From Mesorhizobium sp. (lineage in GTDB: Bacteria > Pseudomonadota > Alphaproteobacteria > Rhizobiales > Rhizobiaceae), in the NCBI GenBank assembly GCA_004963905.1, contig SUGL01000005.1:1-64000 (forward strand): a DNA stretch of 64,000 nucleotides, written 5' to 3'. Shown in pieces: positions 23,872 to 33,978 of the stretch (position 1 is the first letter of the stretch; each line of letters starts with the position of its first letter). Both the position numbers and the translations under genes were made by a program. Below the pieces are notes generated by a model, which was not told the origin of the DNA, ran no database searches, and was given only the letters and a program-made list of their open reading frames with translations.

Positions 23872-24846
23872 ATGCCCGTTTCCATCAGGATTGCCACCCG
23901 TGATTGGGACTATCTGACGCCGCTGATACTCGGCGAGGTGACCTCGCCGCGCCTGACCGTCGAGGTCGAGCGGGTCGGCACGCTGATCCCCGACCTTGCC
24001 AACGATCCGAAATACGACGCGGCCGAGATCTCGTTCAGCCGCTACGTTTCGGCCATGGCGGAGGGAATGGAGACCATCGTCGGGATTCCCTGCTTCATCA
24101 TGCGCGGCTTTCGCCATCGCTGCATCATCGTCAGGGACGACAGTCCGCTGGAGCGACTGTCCGACCTCGCTGGCAAGCGGATCGGCGTCACCGGCTGGCG
24201 CGATTCCGGCAATACCTGGACGCGCGCCGCGCTACGCCGTGAAGGCGTAGGCGTGGAGGATGCCTCCTGGTTCGTGGGGAGGCTGACGGCGCAGCACCCG
24301 ATCACCGATCGTCTCGACGGGTTCGGCAGGCCAGGTCGCATCGAGGCGATCCCTGGGGAGCGGCCGATGATGGAGCTTCTGCAGCAAAATCAGCTCGACG
24401 CCGTCTTCACACCGTTCATGCCGGACGGTTTTTTTGCGCCGGGTTCCGCCTGGCGCCAATTGCTGCGCGACTTCCGCGCGGCCGAACGCGCCTATTTCGC
24501 AGATGTCGGCTACGTGCCCGGCATGCATTTGGTGGCAGTAAAGGCTTCCGTCGCGCAAGAACATCCCTGGCTGCCGGGCGAAATTGCCCAGCTCATTGAC
24601 CAAAGTCAGCGTCTATGGACAACCAAGCGCCGCAAATATGCCGAGACCTCTCCCTGGATTATCGAGGAGCTGATCCGGGCGGGACGCGATCTGCCGCTGT
24701 CCTGGAACGACAGCGGACTCCAAACCAATCGTCGCATGATCGAAGATTTCGCCGCCGAGCTCCACGTGCAAGGCATCCTGGCCGAGCCGATCTCGGCTGA
24801 CGCCCTATTTCCCTTTGCAGCCAAGGAACGAACCTCCGCTGCCTGA
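23872..24846 (+). CDS. Cytosolic ABC substrate-binding-like protein (4,5-dihydroxyphthalate decarboxylase-like)
   Basis: A 324-residue protein of the periplasmic binding protein-like fold: IRIATRDWDYLTPLILGEVTSP, YDAAEISFSRYVSAMAEGM, GIPCFIMRGFRHRCIIV, LAGKRIGVTGWRDSGNTWTRAALR. This pattern is shared with proteins annotated as 4,5-dihydroxyphthalate decarboxylase or nitrate/taurine-type binding proteins. No signal peptide is present: the protein begins MPVSIRIATRDW directly in the first strand, so it should act in the cytoplasm as an enzyme or sensor. It is the first gene of the operon, 35 bases before a true binding protein. ATG 23872 is chosen over 23851 because it fits the fold start. Confidence 0.78.
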   Translation: MPVSIRIATRDWDYLTPLILGEVTSPRLTVEVERVGTLIPDLANDPKYDAAEISFSRYVSAMAEGMETIVGIPCFIMRGFRHRCIIVRDDSPLERLSDLAGKRIGVTGWRDSGNTWTRAALRREGVGVEDASWFVGRLTAQHPITDRLDGFGRPGRIEAIPGERPMMELLQQNQLDAVFTPFMPDGFFAPGSAWRQLLRDFRAAERAYFADVGYVPGMHLVAVKASVAQEHPWLPGEIAQLIDQSQRLWTTKRRKYAETSPWIIEELIRAGRDLPLSWNDSGLQTNRRMIEDFAAELHVQGILAEPISADALFPFAAKERTSAA

Positions 24847-24881
24847 CGCCAATGATGACGAAAAACGGGAAGGAAAACGCC

Positions 24882-25751
24882 GTGAGAAAGACAGTTATTT
24901 TTGTCGCCTCGCTTGCCGCCGTGATGGCGCAGCCCAGCTTTGCCCAGGATATCAAGAAGCAGTCGGTCAACGAGCAATTGCGTGCCAGGCTGCCCAAGGA
25001 AATCCTTGACGCCGGCAAGATGACGACTGTCAACAACGGCTCATTCCCGCCCTATGAGATCGTCACCGGAACGGACCTGTCGGGCGCGACCAAGGACATT
25101 TCCGACGCCATCGGCCAGTTGCTTGGCGTGGAGGTCCTTCATGCCTCGGTCGCCGGCCTGCCGGCCTTGCTGGCCGGCATAAATTCCGGCCGCTACCAGT
25201 TCGCTATGGGGCCGGTCGGCGACTATCCGGACCGCCAGAAGTCGAACGATTTCGTCGATTGGGTGCGCGAATATGTCGTCTTCGCAGTCGAGAAGGGCAA
25301 TCCTGAGGGCATCACTTCGCTGGAGACGGCTTGCGGCAAGCGCATCGCCGTCATGGCGGGCGGCTCGGCCGAAAAGGTTATCAAGGAACAGGCGCAAAAA
25401 TGTGCCGACGGCGGCAAACCGGCAGTCCAGGTGCAGTCCTTCACCGACCAGCCGAGCTCGATCCTCGCCGTGCGCTCCAAACGCTCTGATGCCTTCTTCT
25501 CCTCGCAGGCGCCGCTCACCTATTTCGTCCGACAGGCCAATGGTCAGCTCGAGCTTTCGGGTGTCGGTCAGGCCAATGGGTTCAAAGACATCTATCAGGG
25601 GGCAGTCGTGCAGAAAGGCTCGCCGCTCGCCGGCGTGCTGAACGACGCCTTCAAGATACTGATGGATAACGGCACTTATGCAGTGATCATGAAAAAATGG
25701 GGTCTTGATAACAACATGATCAAGGCGCCCGGCATAAACCAGGGTATCTAG
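24882..25751 (+). CDS. Polar amino-acid ABC transporter substrate-binding protein
   Basis: A 289-residue periplasmic binding protein. GTG 24882 is preferred because GGGAAGGA lies about 8 bases upstream and the product then begins with a clean signal peptide ending in PSFAQ; an ATG at 24852 would add ten residues. The mature domain has KMTTVNNGSFPPYEIV, DISDAIGQLLGVEV, YQFAMGPVGDYPDRQKSNDFVDWVREYVVF and KIAVMAGG-like central motifs of cluster F (His/Gln-type) proteins. With the permease and ATPase that follow it forms an amino-acid or amine importer. The ligand is unknown. Confidence 0.88.
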   Translation: MRKTVIFVASLAAVMAQPSFAQDIKKQSVNEQLRARLPKEILDAGKMTTVNNGSFPPYEIVTGTDLSGATKDISDAIGQLLGVEVLHASVAGLPALLAGINSGRYQFAMGPVGDYPDRQKSNDFVDWVREYVVFAVEKGNPEGITSLETACGKRIAVMAGGSAEKVIKEQAQKCADGGKPAVQVQSFTDQPSSILAVRSKRSDAFFSSQAPLTYFVRQANGQLELSGVGQANGFKDIYQGAVVQKGSPLAGVLNDAFKILMDNGTYAVIMKKWGLDNNMIKAPGINQGI

Positions 25752-25759
25752 GAACAGAA

Positions 25760-26686
25760 ATGGCCGACGCGCCGGTTCGCAACGCCGTTGAAGTGCAACG
25801 CCTTGCCGACGACGCCCTTCGTGACGTCAAGAGGGCGCATCGGCCGTTCCCGCTCGTCCGTATTGGGCTGTGGGCCTTAACCGCGGTGGTGGCTGCTGGT
25901 TTCGCCTGGATAGTCGCGGTCAATCCAAATTTCGGCTGGCCTGTCGTCGCCCGGTATTTCTTCGACCCGACTGTTATGCAGGGCCTCTCGGTCACGCTCG
26001 GCCTTACGATCGTGGCGATGATGCTCGGCATCGTTCTCGGCCTCGCGCTCGCCATCGCGCGCATGTCGAAGGATCGGCTGGCGTCGTCGCTTTCGGGTTT
26101 GTTCATCTGGTTCTTCCGCGGCACGCCGCTGCTGGTGCAGCTGATCTTCTGGTACAACATGTCGACGTTGTTCCCGCGCATTTCCATCGGCATCGCGAGC
26201 TGGGAAACCAATGATCTTATCACCCCCCTGACGGCGGCGATCCTCGGTCTGGCTCTGAACGAGGCCGCCTACATGGCCGAGATCATTCGCGGCGGACTGC
26301 TGTCGGTCGACAAGGGGCAGGCCGAGACAGCCGAAGCATTCGGCATGACGCGCGCCCGCGCGCTTTGGCGTGTCATCCTCCCGCAGGCCATGAAATCGAT
26401 CGTGCCGCCGACCGGCAACCAACTCATCAGCATGATCAAGGCGACCTCGCTTGTCAGTGTCATCGCCATGGCCGATCTGCTCTATTCCGTACAGTCGATC
26501 TACAACCGTACTTTCGAGATCATTCCGCTGCTGTTGGTCGCGGTCCTCTGGTATCTTCTGATCACATCGATCCTCAATGTCGGGCAAGGCGCGATCGAAC
26601 GCTACTACAGTCGCGGCGAACGTGGCGCGCAGGCTGGGGCAAACGGCAAATTTGCCGCGCCTGCGGAGGTCGTCGATGCGCGCTGA
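25760..26686 (+). CDS. Amino-acid ABC transporter permease
   Basis: A 308-residue inner-membrane permease of the HisM/GlnP family. A hydrophobic N-terminal helix (IGLWALTAVVAAGFAWIVAV) precedes the usual five-helix core. The core contains SVTLGLTIVAMMLGIVLGLALAIARMS and the EAA loop EAAYMAEIIRGGLLSVDKGQAETAEAFGMTRARALWRVILPQAM that docks with the ATPase. AGGAACAG precedes ATG 25760. It is the only permease in the operon, so it would work as a homodimer. Its end overlaps the ATPase start by 11 bases. Confidence 0.9.
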   Translation: MADAPVRNAVEVQRLADDALRDVKRAHRPFPLVRIGLWALTAVVAAGFAWIVAVNPNFGWPVVARYFFDPTVMQGLSVTLGLTIVAMMLGIVLGLALAIARMSKDRLASSLSGLFIWFFRGTPLLVQLIFWYNMSTLFPRISIGIASWETNDLITPLTAAILGLALNEAAYMAEIIRGGLLSVDKGQAETAEAFGMTRARALWRVILPQAMKSIVPPTGNQLISMIKATSLVSVIAMADLLYSVQSIYNRTFEIIPLLLVAVLWYLLITSILNVGQGAIERYYSRGERGAQAGANGKFAAPAEVVDAR

Positions 26687-27449
26687 CAGGGCGACTCTGG
26701 TGCGAGCGCGAAACGTGCACAAGGCGTTCGGGCCACTTGAGGTGCTGAAGGGCATTGATCTCGATGTCGCCCTTGGAGAAGTGGTTGTCATCCTCGGGCC
26801 TTCCGGTTCGGGTAAGTCGACCTTCCTGCGCTGCATCAACCATCTGGAAGCGATCGATCGGGGATCGATTGAGGTCGACGGCGAACAGATCGGCTACCGG
26901 CTGCGTGATGGACGCCTCGACAAGCTCTCCAGCCGCGAGATCGCCCGGCAGCGACGCAAGATCGGCATGGTGTTCCAGCAGTTCAACCTCTATCCGCACA
27001 TGACGACGCTGCAAAACGTCATCGAGGCGCCCGTCGGCGTCCACGGGCAGAACCGCGACGAGGCGATCCACTACGGTCGCGAGCTTTTGAGCCGCGTCGG
27101 CCTCGCCGACAAGATTGACGCCTATCCGCGCCAGCTTTCCGGTGGGCAGCAGCAACGCGTCGCGATTGCCCGCGCACTCGCCATCCGGCCGAAACTGATG
27201 CTGTTCGATGAGCCGACCTCGGCGCTCGATCCGGAACTGGTCGGCGAAGTGCTTGCCACCATGCGCGATCCCGCCAGCCAGGGCCTGACGATGATCGTGG
27301 TTACGCACGAGATCGGCTTCGCTCGCGAAGCGGCGGATCGCGTGGTTTTCATGGACGGCGGTAGCGTGATTGAAACCGGCCCGCCCGAAGAAGTCCTGAT
27401 CCGGCCCCAGCATCCTCGCACGCGTGCGTTCCTGAGCCGCTTCATTTGA
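26676..27449 (+). CDS. Amino-acid ABC transporter ATP-binding protein
   Basis: A 257-residue ATPase of the GlnQ/HisP type. Walker A is GPSGSGKST, the Q-loop is MVFQQFNLYPHMT, the signature is LSGGQQQRVAIARAL and Walker B is LMLFDEPTSALDPE, followed by the switch His in VVTHEIGFAREAADRVVFMDGG. GGAGG upstream of ATG 26676 and the 11-base overlap with the permease support this start; the open frame extends upstream inside the permease. It energises the import system of this operon. Confidence 0.93.
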   Translation: MRADRATLVRARNVHKAFGPLEVLKGIDLDVALGEVVVILGPSGSGKSTFLRCINHLEAIDRGSIEVDGEQIGYRLRDGRLDKLSSREIARQRRKIGMVFQQFNLYPHMTTLQNVIEAPVGVHGQNRDEAIHYGRELLSRVGLADKIDAYPRQLSGGQQQRVAIARALAIRPKLMLFDEPTSALDPELVGEVLATMRDPASQGLTMIVVTHEIGFAREAADRVVFMDGGSVIETGPPEEVLIRPQHPRTRAFLSRFI

Positions 27450-27489
27450 AGCCAACCGCGACATCCCTTTGACTGGCAGGAATTTCCCC

Positions 27490-28674
27490 ATGCCCAAACG
27501 CTCAAACCAGCATGCCGGTATTGCCGACTTCGAAGGCAAGGCGGCTGAACTGGCGGAGGCGCGCCGTTACCTGCACGCGCACCCCGAACTTTCCTTCCAG
27601 GAACAAGAAACGGCTGCCTTCGTGGCGGATCGGCTGGAGCGCTGGGGCTACGAGGTGACGCGCAATGTAGGCGGACTTGGCGTCGTCGGGCGCCTGCGGC
27701 AAGGGTCTGGCGGCCGCAGCATTGCCATCCGCGCCGACATGGACGCACTGCCGATCACGGAAACGACCGGCTTGCCTTATGCGAGCAAGACGGCTGGCAA
27801 GATGCATGCCTGCGGCCACGACGGTCATACAACCATGCTGCTGGGCGCGGCCGAATATCTGGCGCGCACGAGGCATTTCAACGGCACCGTCAATCTCGTC
27901 TTCCAACCAGCGGAGGAGGCTGGCAAGAACAGCGGGGCGCAGGCGATGATCGCCGACGGGCTGTTTGAGCGCTTTCCGTGCGATGCCGTCTTCGGCCTGC
28001 ACAACCATCCGGGAGCGCCGGTGGGGACGTTTCTGATGCGTGCCGGGCCGCTGATGGCGGCAAGCGACACTGTCATGATCAGGATTCTCGGCCGCGGCGG
28101 CCATGCCTCGCGCCCGCATCAGACGGTCGACCCGATCGTTGCCGCAGCAAACATGGTCATGACCTTGCAGACGGTCGTTTCCCGCAACGTCAACCCGGTC
28201 GAGGCTGCGGTGGTCACCGTCGGCATGATCCATGGCGGGACTGCCTCCAACGTCATTCCCGAAAGCTCTGAGATCTCGCTCAGCGTCCGTTCTTTCTCGG
28301 CCGGGGTCCGTGACACCCTTGAGCAGCGCATCCGTGGCATCGCCGCGTCCATCGCCGAGGCGCATGGCGCAAGCATCGAGATCGACTATGAGCGCGGCTA
28401 TCCGGTCGTGACGAATTCCGAAGGCGAAACCGCGTTCGCGACCGAGGTGGTGACCGAGCTGGTTGGCGAGGACAACGTATCCGTCTGCCCGCTGATCCCC
28501 GGCAGCGAAGACTTCTCCTACTTCCTCGAGCACAAGCCCGGCTGTTTCCTGCGCCTTGGCAACGGCGAGGATTCGGCCATCCTTCACAGCTCGAAATACG
28601 ATTTCAATGACGGCAACCTGACGGTGGGAGCCGCACTTTGGGCTCGGCTCGCCGAGCGCTTCCTGGCGGCCTGA
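27490..28674 (+). CDS. M20 family metal-dependent amidohydrolase
   Basis: A 394-residue M20D peptidase/amidohydrolase (hippurate hydrolase/IAA-amino acid hydrolase type). Visible motifs are RRYLHAHPELSFQE, RADMDALPITE, the metal-binding ACGHDGHTTMLLGAA, the catalytic Glu pair in QPAEEAG, LHNHPGAPVG, the lid domain RGGHASRPHQTVDPI and the final metal ligand region GSEDFSYF. It should remove an acyl group from an N-acylated amino acid or amine in the cytoplasm. It is the last gene of the MocR-linked operon, so the importer probably brings in its substrate. Confidence 0.9.
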   Translation: MPKRSNQHAGIADFEGKAAELAEARRYLHAHPELSFQEQETAAFVADRLERWGYEVTRNVGGLGVVGRLRQGSGGRSIAIRADMDALPITETTGLPYASKTAGKMHACGHDGHTTMLLGAAEYLARTRHFNGTVNLVFQPAEEAGKNSGAQAMIADGLFERFPCDAVFGLHNHPGAPVGTFLMRAGPLMAASDTVMIRILGRGGHASRPHQTVDPIVAAANMVMTLQTVVSRNVNPVEAAVVTVGMIHGGTASNVIPESSEISLSVRSFSAGVRDTLEQRIRGIAASIAEAHGASIEIDYERGYPVVTNSEGETAFATEVVTELVGEDNVSVCPLIPGSEDFSYFLEHKPGCFLRLGNGEDSAILHSSKYDFNDGNLTVGAALWARLAERFLAA

Positions 28675-28898
28675 CCTGTGAGACCGCGTGCATCGACGAC
28701 CGCAGGTGCTGACCTTGTTTCCCCAAGCCAGCCACACACGGGCAAGTTCATAACGTCCAAGTGATGCCGCCGCCGGCATCGTAGCTGGCCTCTGAGTGGA
28801 ACGAGATGAAGATCGGCGACCGAGCGATGAGGTCGTTTGCCGACCATCGGTCGCAGTGGGTCAGTTCAAAGACAGATTTCGCCCGCAGCCCGCATGTC

Positions 28899-30188
28899 TT
28901 AGGCGCGGTTGCGCATTCCAAATCTTTCGAGACCGAAAGGAGCCGGGTCGACGAGTGGATTGTCGCCGGCGACGATGTCTGCCATCAGGCGCCCCGCTCC
29001 CGGTCCTATGCCGAAGCCATGTCCCGAATAGCCGGATGAGATGAAAAGTCCCGGGACCAAGGGAACCGGCGCGATGACAGGAATGCCGTCAGGCATCGCA
29101 TCGATGAAACCCGCCCATTGGTGGGTGATCCTGGCGTCGCCGAAGGCGGGGAAGGCCCGGATGGTATTTTCCAGCCCGGCCCGGTTCAGCGCCTGGCTTG
29201 GTGCGGGATCGAGGATGCGGACGCGCTCGAACGGCGTGATGGCATCAGCCGACCAGTGCCTCGGCATCGCAAGTTCGGTGAAGAACTGCTTTCCCACGCG
29301 CAGGCGCAATTCCCGCCAGCTCGTCTTCAGCGTCGGCAGGAATTGCGTAAACAAGCGGAAGCTGTCCGGCACGATCGGCACAAGGCTGGCATTCCTGCGC
29401 GACACGGTGTAACCGCCGTCGATCCGTTTGCGGAACGCAAAGTCGCTTCCGCCGACCGGCATTTGCGGCAGGTCGGCCGCGGTCTCGACCCGCATCGCAG
29501 CGCCGAGCAGCTTGAGTTGCGGCAAGGTGACGCCGAGATTGCCGAGGAAGAGGCGGGACCATACCCCGCCGGCGACGATCGCGGCGGAGCAGGCTGTCTC
29601 GCCCTTCTCGGTGATCACCGCCGATACCCTTCCAGCCTTCCTTTCGATGCTCCTGACGGCGCAATCGGCGACAAGCACCGCGCCCCGATCCCGTGCGGCC
29701 TTCGCGATCGCCGAGACCGCCTTCGATGGCTCCGCGCGACCGTCGTCGGCCGTGTGGTAGGCGACATGGAAGTCAGACGCGATGCCAGGCAAAAGACGCT
29801 GTGTGGCCGTTCGATCGAGCCTGCGGATCGGAAGCTGGTGCTGCTCGGCGGACTCGACCCAGTTCGCGAGCCCCTCCTCGTCCTCTCCGGCACGGAAGGC
29901 ATAGACAATGCCCGTCTGCCGGAAGCCGGCATCGATGCCCCAACGGGACTCCAACTGCCGCCATAGCCTGAGGCTTTCGATCGCAAGCGGAAGCTCTGCC
30001 CTGTCACGCCCCATCTGGCGCACCCAGCCCCAATTGCGCGAGGACTGTTCGCCGGCAAAGCGTCCCTTTTCGCACACGACGGTCCGGATACCTTTTTCGG
30101 CAAGGAAGAAAGCGGCGCTCACGCCGGCTATGCCGCCGCCGATGATGACGACGTCCGTCGAGGCGGGAACGGCATCCGCCGTTTCCAC
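28899..30188 (-). CDS. FAD-dependent oxidoreductase (DadA/sarcosine oxidase-like)
   Basis: A 429-residue DAO-family flavoenzyme. The FAD motif is VVIIGGGIAGVSAAFFLAEKG, followed by SSRNWGWVRQMGRDRAELPLA, a central region with AIVAGGVWSRLFLGNLG, and the C-terminal GLFISSGYSGHGFGIGPGAG that closes the flavin site. It should oxidise an amino acid or secondary amine, probably passing electrons to the respiratory chain. The start is GTG 30188, since the next in-frame signal upstream is the stop of the SDR gene; no good ribosome site is seen. It ends the long minus-strand operon. Confidence 0.85.
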   Translation of the reverse strand: METADAVPASTDVVIIGGGIAGVSAAFFLAEKGIRTVVCEKGRFAGEQSSRNWGWVRQMGRDRAELPLAIESLRLWRQLESRWGIDAGFRQTGIVYAFRAGEDEEGLANWVESAEQHQLPIRRLDRTATQRLLPGIASDFHVAYHTADDGRAEPSKAVSAIAKAARDRGAVLVADCAVRSIERKAGRVSAVITEKGETACSAAIVAGGVWSRLFLGNLGVTLPQLKLLGAAMRVETAADLPQMPVGGSDFAFRKRIDGGYTVSRRNASLVPIVPDSFRLFTQFLPTLKTSWRELRLRVGKQFFTELAMPRHWSADAITPFERVRILDPAPSQALNRAGLENTIRAFPAFGDARITHQWAGFIDAMPDGIPVIAPVPLVPGLFISSGYSGHGFGIGPGAGRLMADIVAGDNPLVDPAPFGLERFGMRNRA

Positions 30189-30221
30189 ACGATCAAGAGA
30201 GGGAATGGGAATCGCGGCACC

Positions 30222-30938
30222 TCACAGCATGTCTTCAAGCCGGCAGTTGACGAGTACTTCGGCCGTTGCCGCGTTGTTGGGGAGCTCGATCGTGTTGCGC
30301 ACGATCCGGGCCAACGTCTGCGGCGCGATCATGTCGTCGCGAGCGATTTTCGTACTTTCCCTCGTCATTTCGGTGCGCACGAAGCTCGGGCAGATCGCCG
30401 TCGCGCGAATACCCATGTCCCAAGTGACGTGACGTGTCGTGTGGGTAAGTCCCATCACCGCGAACTTCGTCATGTTGTAGCCGACGAAAGGGTTGCGCAC
30501 TCTCTTTCCGGACATCGAAGCGATGTTGACGATGCGACCGCGTCCCGTCCTTTCGAGATACGGGACGCAAAGCCTCGTCAGGCGCAGAGGCGCCTTGACG
30601 TTAATCGCCCACAGACGGTCGAGCGCCTCTTCGTTCTCTTCCAGCAGGCTGACCTTCTCGTTGCTGCCTGCATTGTTGATCAGGACGTCGATGCGCCCGA
30701 ATTTCTCGACCGTGGCCGCGACCCAGGCTTTCGCGCTTTCAGGCTCCAAAGCGTCGAAATGCGCGTGGAGCGTGCTTTGTGTCTCCGGTCCGAATGTGGC
30801 TGCCAGAGAGGCGGTGTCGCGTGCGCCGAGGCTGAGTCGGTAGCCGTGCGGCAAGAGTTCGTTGACAATGGCCGCGCCTATGCCACGATTTGCACCTGAT
30901 AGCAGAACGACTGGCGCCGGACTGGAAGCGTCGGCCAT
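30222..30938 (-). CDS. SDR family NAD(P)-dependent oxidoreductase
   Basis: A 238-residue classical short-chain dehydrogenase: LLSGANRGIGAAIVNELL (cofactor), DVLINNAGS, IVNIASMSGK (catalytic Ser), and YNMTKFAVMGL (catalytic Tyr and Lys). The cofactor preference is not evident. It lies between the peptide-type binding protein and an FAD enzyme in the same operon, so it probably processes the carbonyl or hydroxy product of the oxidation step. ATG 30938 is the natural start. Confidence 0.88.
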   Translation of the reverse strand: MADASSPAPVVLLSGANRGIGAAIVNELLPHGYRLSLGARDTASLAATFGPETQSTLHAHFDALEPESAKAWVAATVEKFGRIDVLINNAGSNEKVSLLEENEEALDRLWAINVKAPLRLTRLCVPYLERTGRGRIVNIASMSGKRVRNPFVGYNMTKFAVMGLTHTTRHVTWDMGIRATAICPSFVRTEMTRESTKIARDDMIAPQTLARIVRNTIELPNNAATAEVLVNCRLEDML

Positions 30939-31022
30939 CTGGTTGGCCTCCTGGAGATCGAGAAAAACGAGGCACGCGAGACGATGTGGGGGGCGGCGAG
31001 CCCTGCCCCGCCGCCGGCCAGC

Positions 31023-32585
31023 CTAGTTGGTGAAGCGGGTCTTTTCCGTCAGAAGCGGCCCCAGCGACATGGAGCCTTTGAGATCGTATCCCCAGTCCAA
31101 GCTATCCTTACGGACCCAGATCAGCCGGGTTTCCACCAGCGGGATCGAGCAGACATTGGTCATCAGCTTCTTTTGCGCTTCCTGCCAGAGCTTGACCTGC
31201 TTGTTGGAGTCGGTCTCGGTCTTGGCCGCCTTGATCTCGGCATCGGCGACGTCGCAGTGGCTGAAATTCGTCACCGCCGTCGGCTGACCGATCGCGGATG
31301 GCCCATAGAAGAATTGCGTCAGGTAGACGTCGGCGACCGGGAACCTCGCGGCGCTGTAGATGACCATGGGGCTCGCGTCCTTTCGGATCAATTGGTGGTA
31401 GGTTGCGTGCTCCACCGGCTTGATGTCGACTTTGACTCCAATCGCGGCCAGCTGCGCCTGGACGAGCTGGCCGAGATTGGCGAGCTGGGTGTCCTGGCTG
31501 TTGATCATCGGGATGGTGAATCCCTCAGGAAGGCCCGCCTGCTTGAGAAGCGCCTTGGCCTTTTCGGGGTCATAGCCGAGAACGCCGCTGTCCTTGGTGA
31601 AGCCCAGATTGTTGGATGGCACGGCCGATTGTCCCGGCTGCGTGAAATCCTCGCCCTGGAACTGCACCATCTGGTCCTGGTTGATGGCCAGCGACAGCGC
31701 CTGGCGCACCTCCAGCTTGTCGAGGGGCGCCTTCGTCACGTTCAGGTGCAGTTGCGCTTCCTCGGCCGGAGCGAAGACATCGAGCTTGATATTGGGCTCA
31801 GCCTTCATGCGGTTCAGCCAGTTCTTGTTCTGAACACCGGCGGCCGCGTCGATTTCGCCTGAGCGGAAGGCGAGATCGCGCGACGCCGATTCCGGCAGGA
31901 AGCGAAGGGTCACCGTCTTGATCTGCGGCGCGCCGCGGAAGTAGTCCTCATTGGCCTTGAACGTGATCGATTGGCCGGGGCTGATCTTGTCGACCTGGAA
32001 GGGACCCGACCCGACCGGGTCGCGCGTGAAATTTGCGCCTTTTTCCTCGACCGCCTTCTTCGGCATGATGAATCCACCCGAGTAATTGGCGACAAGGCCG
32101 AGGAGGCTCGGGATCTGGTGGTCGAGCGTTATCTTGACCGTGTATGGGTCTACAGCCTCGATCGACTTGACCGCGGCATAGTCGGGCGCATAGGCCGACG
32201 TATTCTTATCGGAGGCCTTCTTCAGCGAATAGACGACGTCGTCGGCCGTCATCTCGCCGTAGCCCTTCTGCCACTTGACGCCATGGCGCAGATGGAAGGT
32301 CCAAACCAGCTTGTCGGGCGAACTTTGCCAGCTCTCGGCGAGATCGGGTTCGATGGTCGACGGATCGGTCGATCCCGGTTGGAAGCGCACCAGAGCGTTG
32401 AAGATCCACGCGACCACGGTTCGGTCGGTCGTGTTGGCCGCATAGTCCGGGTCGAGTTGCGAGACATCGGCTCCCAACGAGCCGAGATTGAGATTGGTCG
32501 AAGGTTCTGCGAGAGCGGATGTCGCCATGAGGGTGGCGCTCGACAGTACCAGCAGGCTCGAGAATAATGCTGTTTTCAGTTTCAT
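31023..32585 (-). CDS. Peptide-type ABC transporter substrate-binding protein (DppA-like)
   Basis: A 520-residue cluster C binding protein with a signal peptide (ALFSSLLVLSSATLMATSALA). The mature part has NLGSLGADVSQLDPDYAANTTDR, LAESWQSSPDKLVWTFHLRHGVKWQKG, YSLKKASD, the PVGSGPFQV motif and FKANEDYFRG, typical of the family that binds peptides, nickel chelates, opines or glycosides. AAGGGGAA precedes ATG 32585. It lies downstream of the permease and ATPase genes, separated by the MmgE/PrpD gene. The actual ligand is unknown. Confidence 0.9.
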   Translation of the reverse strand: MKLKTALFSSLLVLSSATLMATSALAEPSTNLNLGSLGADVSQLDPDYAANTTDRTVVAWIFNALVRFQPGSTDPSTIEPDLAESWQSSPDKLVWTFHLRHGVKWQKGYGEMTADDVVYSLKKASDKNTSAYAPDYAAVKSIEAVDPYTVKITLDHQIPSLLGLVANYSGGFIMPKKAVEEKGANFTRDPVGSGPFQVDKISPGQSITFKANEDYFRGAPQIKTVTLRFLPESASRDLAFRSGEIDAAAGVQNKNWLNRMKAEPNIKLDVFAPAEEAQLHLNVTKAPLDKLEVRQALSLAINQDQMVQFQGEDFTQPGQSAVPSNNLGFTKDSGVLGYDPEKAKALLKQAGLPEGFTIPMINSQDTQLANLGQLVQAQLAAIGVKVDIKPVEHATYHQLIRKDASPMVIYSAARFPVADVYLTQFFYGPSAIGQPTAVTNFSHCDVADAEIKAAKTETDSNKQVKLWQEAQKKLMTNVCSIPLVETRLIWVRKDSLDWGYDLKGSMSLGPLLTEKTRFTN

Positions 32586-32611
32586 GACGGGTTCCCCTTC
32601 TTGCTCGTTCT

Positions 32612-33978
32612 TCAGTTTGCCATCGCCAGATCGGGCGGGTTGAGCGACGTTCGACGGGACAGTGCTGCGTAAAGCGGCGTAGCTCCATCGCGCGCCAGCC
32701 CGTCGACGGCGGCGATCACGTTCGCGATCACCGCCGCAGGCAGGATGCCTTCCGCAAGGACGCGGAACTTGTCTTCGATCTCTTGGCGCGACATGGGATT
32801 GGCCACGTCGCCGCGCGGGTGATGGATGGTGAGCGTGCGTGGTCCCGCGCCCTGGTCCAGTGTCACCCGCGCCGGCGTGCGCGCGGGGAAGGCGTCTGCG
32901 AAATCGGTCGCGACGCGCAGGTCAATCCTGCCCGCCAGCTCCAGCACGCGGCGGTCGAAAAGGGAGGACGGGCGCATCGGCCGCAACGCGTCGGACCCCT
33001 GCAGCGCGGCCAGCGCGCAGCAGAACGGATACGAATATTGCGCCGCCTCGAGACTATGCGGCGCCGGCTGGTTCTGCAGGTTCAGTCCGGCGGGAAAGAT
33101 CTCCACCGTCAGGGCGCGAACATCAGCGCCCGGACGGCGCATTTCTTCAATCGCGTCAATCGCCGAATGGATATATCGGCAGCAGGCGTAGGGCTTCAGA
33201 TAGGTCTGCATTATTTCCCATTCCTGCCCGAGATCGGCCACCATGGCCGCCGTATCGTAGACCTCGTCCCGATCGAGGAGATCGTCTGGACCAGTGCAGC
33301 CCGCGCGCGCCCTTTCGGCAGCGGCAACGCCGGTCACCGCCGCCCAGGCGAGGCCTTCCTTGACGGTGCTGCCCATGCGCTTGGACGCGCCGGTGGGCAG
33401 GCTGACGGGAGCCTCCGCGCCGGCGATCGCCAAAGCCTGCGCCATCTTTGCCGTGTCGAGGCCGATAAGCCGTCCGGCCGAGGCGGCGGCGCCATAGGCG
33501 GCCCAGGTTCCACTGTTATAGTGATCGATGCGCTCGGGCTTGCGGCTGGCGGCGATCCGCAACGCAACGTCGTAGCCGAGGGCCACGGCACCGAGGATTT
33601 CCTCGCCTGTGAAATCCTGGCCCTCGGCCACGGCCAGCGCGGCGGGAATGACCGCGCCGCCGGCATGGCCGGCGGCACCTCTGTGGCCGTCATCAATGTC
33701 GAGGGCGCTGGTCGCCGCGGCGTTGCAATAGGCGGCGCCGACCCGTGACAAGGAATTTCCCGAATACCAGGCACTGGCTGCCTTACCCGCAAACAGCGAT
33801 GCGGCGGCCTCACGAGCCGACACCGCGAGCGCCGTCTCGACGCCGCCCGCGGCGGATGCCAATGCGTCCAGCATCATCAGGCTAGCACGGCCCCGGACTT
33901 CTGACGGCAAACGGTTCGAGGGGAACTCGGCGGCGAAGCGGCCGAGCGTCGTCGTGATGTATTCGGTTAGCCGCGAAC

